Below, in pieces: positions 13,544-17,024 of a stretch of DNA of 17,024 nucleotides (position 1 is the stretch's first letter; every line of letters starts with the position of its first letter). Origin of the DNA: Rhodospirillaceae bacterium (GTDB taxonomy: Bacteria; Pseudomonadota; Alphaproteobacteria; UBA8366; GCA-2717185); contig JABJJH010000597.1 of the NCBI GenBank assembly GCA_018660965.1, positions 1-17,024 of the forward strand, written 5' to 3'. Made by a program: the position numbers and the translations under genes. Below the pieces are notes generated by a model, which had not been told where the DNA came from, did no database searches, and worked only from the letters and a program-made list of their open reading frames with translations.

Positions 13544-13631
13544 CTTACCGCTCCTTAACCGATGTCCGGGACGCGCAGTATAACGGGACGGCTTACGTCC
13601 AGCCAGTCTGACCAGCCAGCCCGCCGCACCG

Positions 13632-14453
13632 TTAGTTCAATTGTTGGCGCAGACGCCCCAAGATCGCCGCGACGTCATTGTTCCTGGTCGCGGCGGCGTC
13701 CTGATAATGTTCCAGTGCGGTGATGGCGCCCTTGATGGCGCCCGCGTTTGCGCGCACCAACCCCAGTTCCCGCCAGAGTTCGAGGAGCCCGGGCGCGATC
13801 AACATCATATGTTCGATCACCGTGGCGGCGCGGGCCGAATCGCCTTTTTGCATTTGCCGCAGCTTGATGTTGTTTTGTAGCCGCAGGAGGATTTCCCGGT
13901 CGGTAACGCTTTCATAATGTTCGGGTCGCAGTTCGGCTCCAGCTCCCTGGACGGTTTGAAGCAGCATCCGCAGATCACTTGGGGTGCGCTCCACCCCACC
14001 GTGGAAGGGGTCCAGCACGACGCGCTCGCCGTTCCAGTCAAGACGCAGCAGAAAATGCCCGGGAAACCCAAGCCCCTCGATGGTCCAGCCCTGGGCGCGC
14101 GCGGCGTCGATATAGAGGATGCCGAGCGCGACGGGCAGACCCTTCCGGCGGTCGATCACGTGCATCAAATTGGCGTTTTGCAGATCGTCGTATGTTTGGT
14201 CGTCGCCTACGTAGCCGTGATCATCCGCCAGCACCGCGCGCAGCGCGCCGTGGGCGTCCTCGACCGTGCGGACCATCTTGCGCCCCACCGCGGCGGCGAC
14301 GTCGTTCAGATGTTGGCTGTATGGCGTCATGTCGGTGCGCGTGTCGTCCAAAGCGGACAGGGCCAGGGCCGCCGCCGCCACGTTGATTGGATGGTCGGGC
14401 CCGGCGCCGATGGCGCGAAGCAGCGTTTCCGGTTGGGTTGTCGGTGCCGCCAT
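13632..14453 (-). CDS. SirB1-family protein (transglutaminase-like fold plus TPR-like helices)
   Basis: A 273-residue protein starting at the ATG at 14453, which has GGAG 7 nt upstream; the earlier ATG at 14486 would overlap the BON lipoprotein gene and lacks a ribosome site. The SirB1/Transglut_core2 signature is clear: DLQNANLMHVIDRRKGLPVALGILYIDAARAQG (about 90-122), then GLGFPGHFLLRL (127-138) with H133 and LDPFHGG (147-153) with D148. The transglutaminase Cys position in RKGLPVALG is not Cys, so catalytic activity of that type is unlikely, as in most of the family. The C-terminal ~85 residues form a TPR-like helical array (ILLRLQNNIKLRQMQKGDSARAATVIEHM). The family's role is poorly defined. 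It sits 13 bp after the BON lipoprotein gene, so it is probably in one operon. Confidence 0.88.
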   Translation of the reverse strand: MAAPTTQPETLLRAIGAGPDHPINVAAAALALSALDDTRTDMTPYSQHLNDVAAAVGRKMVRTVEDAHGALRAVLADDHGYVGDDQTYDDLQNANLMHVIDRRKGLPVALGILYIDAARAQGWTIEGLGFPGHFLLRLDWNGERVVLDPFHGGVERTPSDLRMLLQTVQGAGAELRPEHYESVTDREILLRLQNNIKLRQMQKGDSARAATVIEHMMLIAPGLLELWRELGLVRANAGAIKGAITALEHYQDAAATRNNDVAAILGRLRQQLN

Positions 14454-14466
14454 CACATCACTCCGC

Positions 14467-15069
14467 TCACGATTTGACGCGGACATGGCTGATCACGCGC
14501 CGGACATAATCGAGCGCGCGGGCATGGTTTCGAACCCGTTGCAGTTCAACGGCGTTCTGCGCGATGCCGAGCAAGTAGACGGTCCCGTTGACGGTGTCGA
14601 TGGTGTAGTTGATGGCGTGGATTTTACTGTCGAAGGTGATTTTCAAGCGCAGCTGGGCGCTCACCCAATGGTCGCGCGCGGAATCCAGCAGGCCGCTGCT
14701 GTTGCGCACCGAAATTTCATTGATGACCTCCTTGACGCCGTTGATGCTCCAGGCGAGACGGACTGCTTCGATGCGGTCGTTGGGTTTGGGAACCGATCCG
14801 GTTAATAAAACGCGGCCTTCGTGAACATCGATGCTGACGCGTAGAAAATCAACGTCGTTGCTGAAATAGGCGGCGTCTATTTTTGCATGGATGGTTGTAT
14901 CGGAGACCGCCGTGGCGAAGCCGCGTTCCTGCATCGCGACCGTACCGGCGGTGGCGCCCGCGCCAATGACGGCGCTGGCGCATCCACCAAGGCCGGACCC
15001 TGCAACAAGTAGCAGGCAAAGCAGACAGGCCCGGCCAAGACCACCGCCATTAAAGAAAGCTTGTCGCAC
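14467..15069 (-). CDS. Two-BON-domain outer-membrane lipoprotein (DolP/YraP-like)
   Basis: A 200-residue lipoprotein. The best start is the GTG at 15069, with GGAGG exactly 6 nt upstream; an ATG at 15090 in the same frame has no ribosome site and would add MANRRTT. The signal peptide (MRQAFFNGGGLGRACLLCLLLVAGSG) ends in the lipobox LGGC with the lipidated Cys at residue 30; the next residues are Ala-Ser, so it should go to the outer membrane. Two BON domains follow (about 55-122, with VHEGRVLLTGSVP; and 131-199, with TVNGTVYLLGIAQ). These bind phospholipid and support envelope integrity in E. coli DolP. Its place after rsmI and yraN and near an lpoA-type gene matches the E. coli rsmI-lpoA-yraN-diaA-dolP order minus diaA. 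Confidence 0.88.
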   Translation of the reverse strand: MRQAFFNGGGLGRACLLCLLLVAGSGLGGCASAVIGAGATAGTVAMQERGFATAVSDTTIHAKIDAAYFSNDVDFLRVSIDVHEGRVLLTGSVPKPNDRIEAVRLAWSINGVKEVINEISVRNSSGLLDSARDHWVSAQLRLKITFDSKIHAINYTIDTVNGTVYLLGIAQNAVELQRVRNHARALDYVRRVISHVRVKS

Positions 15070-15113
15070 TGTTGTCCTCCGGTTCGCCATTTTGATTTAC
15101 GCCAACAGACTAC

Positions 15114-15485
15114 TCAACCCAGCCCCGGTCGCCAAGCGTCGGTAAGGTGCCGGGGCGGTCGCCAGGGCGTCACCGACATGACGTCGAACCGCAGCGCCAG
15201 CGTTGCCAGCGCTGGACGGCTCGCGACGTACCACTGCGCGGCGCGAACCAGCCGGTCCTGTTGGCGGCGCGTGACGGCCTCCATCGCCTGGGTGTGGGTT
15301 GGTCGCGCCTTGACCTCGATAATGGCCAGTACGCCGCTGCGCCGCGCCACGATGTCGATTTCACCGACCGGGCAGCGCTGGCGACGCGCGAGTATCCGAT
15401 AGCCCCGACACATCAGGGAGGCGGCGCAGATTGATTCGGCGAACCATCCCCGACGCCATGCGCGCCGCCGCTGGGTCGTTGTCAC
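15114..15485 (-). CDS. yraN: YraN family (UPF0102) endonuclease-fold protein
   Basis: A 123-residue protein, the usual UPF0102 length. It starts at a GTG (15485) that overlaps the rsmI stop in a GTGA junction (4 bp), so translation is coupled to rsmI; a longer reading upstream would run inside rsmI and is not needed. The PD-(D/E)xK nuclease-like core is visible as GEIDIVARR (41-49, D44) and IIEVKAR (55-61, E57 and K59), followed by the helix QQDRLVRAAQWYVA (75-88) and LRFDVMSV (98-105). Its molecular role is not firmly established; it resembles Holliday-junction resolvase-like nucleases. It is rich in Arg. The BON lipoprotein gene follows 44 bp downstream. Confidence 0.93.
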   Translation of the reverse strand: MTTTQRRRAWRRGWFAESICAASLMCRGYRILARRQRCPVGEIDIVARRSGVLAIIEVKARPTHTQAMEAVTRRQQDRLVRAAQWYVASRPALATLALRFDVMSVTPWRPPRHLTDAWRPGLG

Positions 15486-16363
15486 GAGCGGGAGCCTGAC
15501 GGGGAAGAATCGTCCGGCGCGCCGGCTATTTCCTGGGCGATTACGAGGGCGCGGCGGTAGGCGTCGCGACGCGAAACCCCGGCCTCGATTGCGACCGCCG
15601 ACGCAGCGTCGCGCACGCTCATGTCGCCCAGGGCGCCGCGCAACCATTCATCGACATCGAAATCCACCGTCCTTTCACCCGGCGGCGCGACGACGATCAC
15701 CACCTCGCCCTTGGGCGGGCCGTCCTCGTACCCGCGCGCCAGAACACCAAGCGTTCCGCGTCGCACTTCTTCGTGAAGTTTGGTCAATTCGCGCGCGATC
15801 GCGGCTTCCCGGTCGCCAAGAATATCGGCCATATCCGCCAGGCACGCAGGCAGACGGCGCGCCGATTCGAAAAACACCAGTGTCGCGGCAACGCCCGCCA
15901 CTCCTTCCAGCATCGCGCGCCGGGCGCCACGCCGCGATGGCGGAAACCCACAAAACTGAAACCGGTCGGTCGGTAGCCCGGACAGCACCAGGCCCGCCAT
16001 GACGGCGGACGGGCCGGGCAGCACGGTGACCGCGATGTCCGCATCGTGACAGGCGCGCACCAGTTTGTATCCAGGGTCTGAAATCAGCGGCGTGCCCGCG
16101 TCGCTGACCAACGCCACGGCGTCGCCGCGTTGCATTCGTTCGATCAAACGCGGCCGCATTTTCGCCGCATTATGTTCGTGATATGCGGTCAGCGGGCCGT
16201 CGATCCCAAGCGCTGATAATAGTCGCTTGGTCATCCGCGTATCTTCGCAGGCGATCAAATCGGCGTCGCGAAGCGTATCGGCGGCGCGGAAGGTTATATC
16301 GCGGAGATTGCCAATTGGCGTGGAGACAATGAAAAGCCCGGCGTCCAGTTTGCTTTCGCCCAT
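15482..16363 (-). CDS. rsmI: 16S rRNA (cytidine1402-2'-O)-methyltransferase RsmI
   Basis: A 293-residue SAM-dependent tetrapyrrole-methylase-fold enzyme that 2'-O-methylates C1402 in the ribosomal P site. The ATG at 16363 has GGAAG about 7 nt upstream and fits the family N-terminus; the longer reading to 16462 adds unrelated sequence from the divergent promoter. Signatures are LFIVSTPIGNLRDIT (10-24), CEDTR (39-43), LVSDAGTPLISDPGY (85-99), VLPGPSAV (114-121) and FCGFPP (137-142). The C-terminal PPKGEVVIVV strand and RRDAYRRALVIAQ helix are also standard. It is first in a minus-strand series with yraN and divergent from the LpoA/LppC-type gene, the same association seen in gammaproteobacteria. 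No damaged motif was seen. Confidence 0.97.
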   Translation of the reverse strand: MGESKLDAGLFIVSTPIGNLRDITFRAADTLRDADLIACEDTRMTKRLLSALGIDGPLTAYHEHNAAKMRPRLIERMQRGDAVALVSDAGTPLISDPGYKLVRACHDADIAVTVLPGPSAVMAGLVLSGLPTDRFQFCGFPPSRRGARRAMLEGVAGVAATLVFFESARRLPACLADMADILGDREAAIARELTKLHEEVRRGTLGVLARGYEDGPPKGEVVIVVAPPGERTVDFDVDEWLRGALGDMSVRDAASAVAIEAGVSRRDAYRRALVIAQEIAGAPDDSSPSGSRS

Positions 16364-16384
16364 GTTTACTTCCGCCCGCGCCCC

Positions 16385-16427
16385 AATTAGGGTCCAGCGA
16401 CCCCCCTTAATTAGGGCCCTGCGACCC
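16385..16427. repeat. Two 19-bp direct repeats in the rsmI / LpoA-type divergent promoter
   Basis: AATTAGGGTCCAGCGACCC (16385-16403) and AATTAGGGCCCTGCGACCC (16409-16427) match at 17 of 19 bases with a 24-bp period. Read on the minus strand each contains a short dyad (GGGTC-GCTG-GACCC in the first, one mismatch in the second). They fill half of the 78-bp gap between the two start codons. They could be an operator shared by both genes or a small duplication. Confidence 0.6.
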
Positions 16428-16441
16428 AATGACCGTTTGAG

Positions 16442-17024
16442 ATGATGACAAGTATAAGCCAAAACCCGTTAAGGCGAATCCCGATAGCGCTGTTCGCCGC
16501 CGTTTGCCTGTTGTTGGCCGGGTGCGTGACGAACAGCGTAACGAACGGATGGTCTTTCCGCAAATTCGATCCGACCGCCGGAACCCAGCCAGCCCCAACA
16601 TCGCCGGCGCCGGGCGCAACGGCAAAATCGCCTGAGTCGTCAGACGCAGTGACGACTCCGCCAACGGGTTCCGTTCCCGCCCAGACCACGCCGTCGCTAG
16701 CGCAAAACGTTGAAGCGTCGCCAAGTCGTGCGGTTAACGCGGGGTTTGGCGACACCGCTAATATTCCAGCGGGTGAGATGCGCGTCGCGATCCTGTTACC
16801 TTTGAGCGGCGCCAACGCCACGCTAGGTCGCGCCATGTTGAACGCGGCGCAACTGTCATTATTTGAGCTCGCTGATAAGAACTTTGTGTTGATGACCTAC
16901 GACACGCGCGGTGACGCCGGCGGTGCGGCGGGTGCGGCGGAAATTGCGGCGCGCGACGGCGCGGGGTTGATCCTGGGCCCGTTACTGGCGGAATCGGTCG
17001 CCGCCACGCGGGCGCGCGTCCAGG
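16442..17024 (+). CDS. Penicillin-binding-protein activator lipoprotein, LpoA/LppC type (truncated by window edge)
   Basis: An open frame from tandem ATGs at 16442/16445 to the right edge (~194 residues). The signal peptide (basic LRRIPIAL, then FAAVCLLLAGC) has lipobox LAGC with Cys28. A long Pro/Thr/Ala/Ser-rich linker (about 45-110) leads into MRVAILLPLSGANATLGRAMLNAAQLSLFEL (about 118-148) and VLMTYDTRGDAGGAAGAAEIAARDGAGLILGPLLAESV. This is the start of the type I periplasmic-binding fold seen in LppC and branched-chain amino-acid receptors. The lipoprotein anchor, linker and location divergent from rsmI point to an LpoA-type peptidoglycan synthase activator rather than an ABC receptor. 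No classical ribosome site is seen before the ATGs; this start is therefore less certain. The C-terminal two thirds are outside the window. Confidence 0.82.
   Translation, partial: MMTSISQNPLRRIPIALFAAVCLLLAGCVTNSVTNGWSFRKFDPTAGTQPAPTSPAPGATAKSPESSDAVTTPPTGSVPAQTTPSLAQNVEASPSRAVNAGFGDTANIPAGEMRVAILLPLSGANATLGRAMLNAAQLSLFELADKNFVLMTYDTRGDAGGAAGAAEIAARDGAGLILGPLLAESVAATRARVQ

Noticed and set aside
16411..16836. 141-codon minus-strand open frame upstream of rsmI
   Set aside because: Antisense to the LpoA-type gene, whose plus-strand frame shows a lipoprotein signal and a periplasmic-binding start.

Overview
The window reads as chromosomal DNA of an alphaproteobacterium, most likely a Rhodospirillales-type, free-living, flagellated organism. 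This is inference from: GC-rich, codon-biased genes; the divergent lpoA-like / rsmI-yraN-BON lipoprotein-sirB1-gshB block in an alphaproteobacterial style; TTAA-N7-TTAA (CtrA-type) boxes; and a sigma-54-type promoter with FlbD/ftr-like palindromes. No rRNA, tRNA, insertion sequence, phage gene or CRISPR array was seen.

Left part (1-8956), accessory catabolism: a minus-strand set encodes a crotonase, a VOC/glyoxalase-fold protein and the start of an acyl-CoA dehydrogenase-like flavoprotein that runs off the left edge. After a divergent gap comes a 59-residue unknown protein with its own strong terminator. Then follow a coupled FAD-dependent oxidoreductase / LLM flavin oxidoreductase pair (minus), a divergent cupin, an MFS permease, a mandelate racemase-like enolase-superfamily enzyme (minus) and a divergent cyclase/kynurenine formamidase-like hydrolase. 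Together they look like uptake and oxidative breakdown of a small organic acid, lactone or amide-type compound. The substrate cannot be named from sequence, and no transcription factor gene lies among them.

Middle (8968-12587), signalling and motility: a soluble PAS-PAS-HisKA-HATPase-REC hybrid kinase (minus) is separated by a 485-bp, regulator-rich gap from a 368-residue divergent flagellin-like protein (plus). The gap holds a TTAA-N7-TTAA box, two GTTAAG-N10-GTTAAA modules, two CGGCAA/TTGCCG palindromes 30 bp apart, a good -24/-12 promoter and an 18-bp perfect palindrome in the predicted leader. This is the most distinctive part of the window.

Right part (12584-17024), conserved housekeeping: reading leftward from a divergent intergenic region are rsmI (16S rRNA C1402 2'-O-methyltransferase), yraN (overlapping GTGA), a two-BON-domain lipoprotein, a SirB1-type protein and gshB (TTG start). 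Reading rightward is a truncated LpoA/LppC-type penicillin-binding-protein activator lipoprotein. The rsmI / lpoA / yraN / BON-lipoprotein grouping matches the E. coli rsmI-lpoA-yraN-diaA-dolP neighbourhood. An unusual 19-bp direct repeat lies in the divergent promoter.
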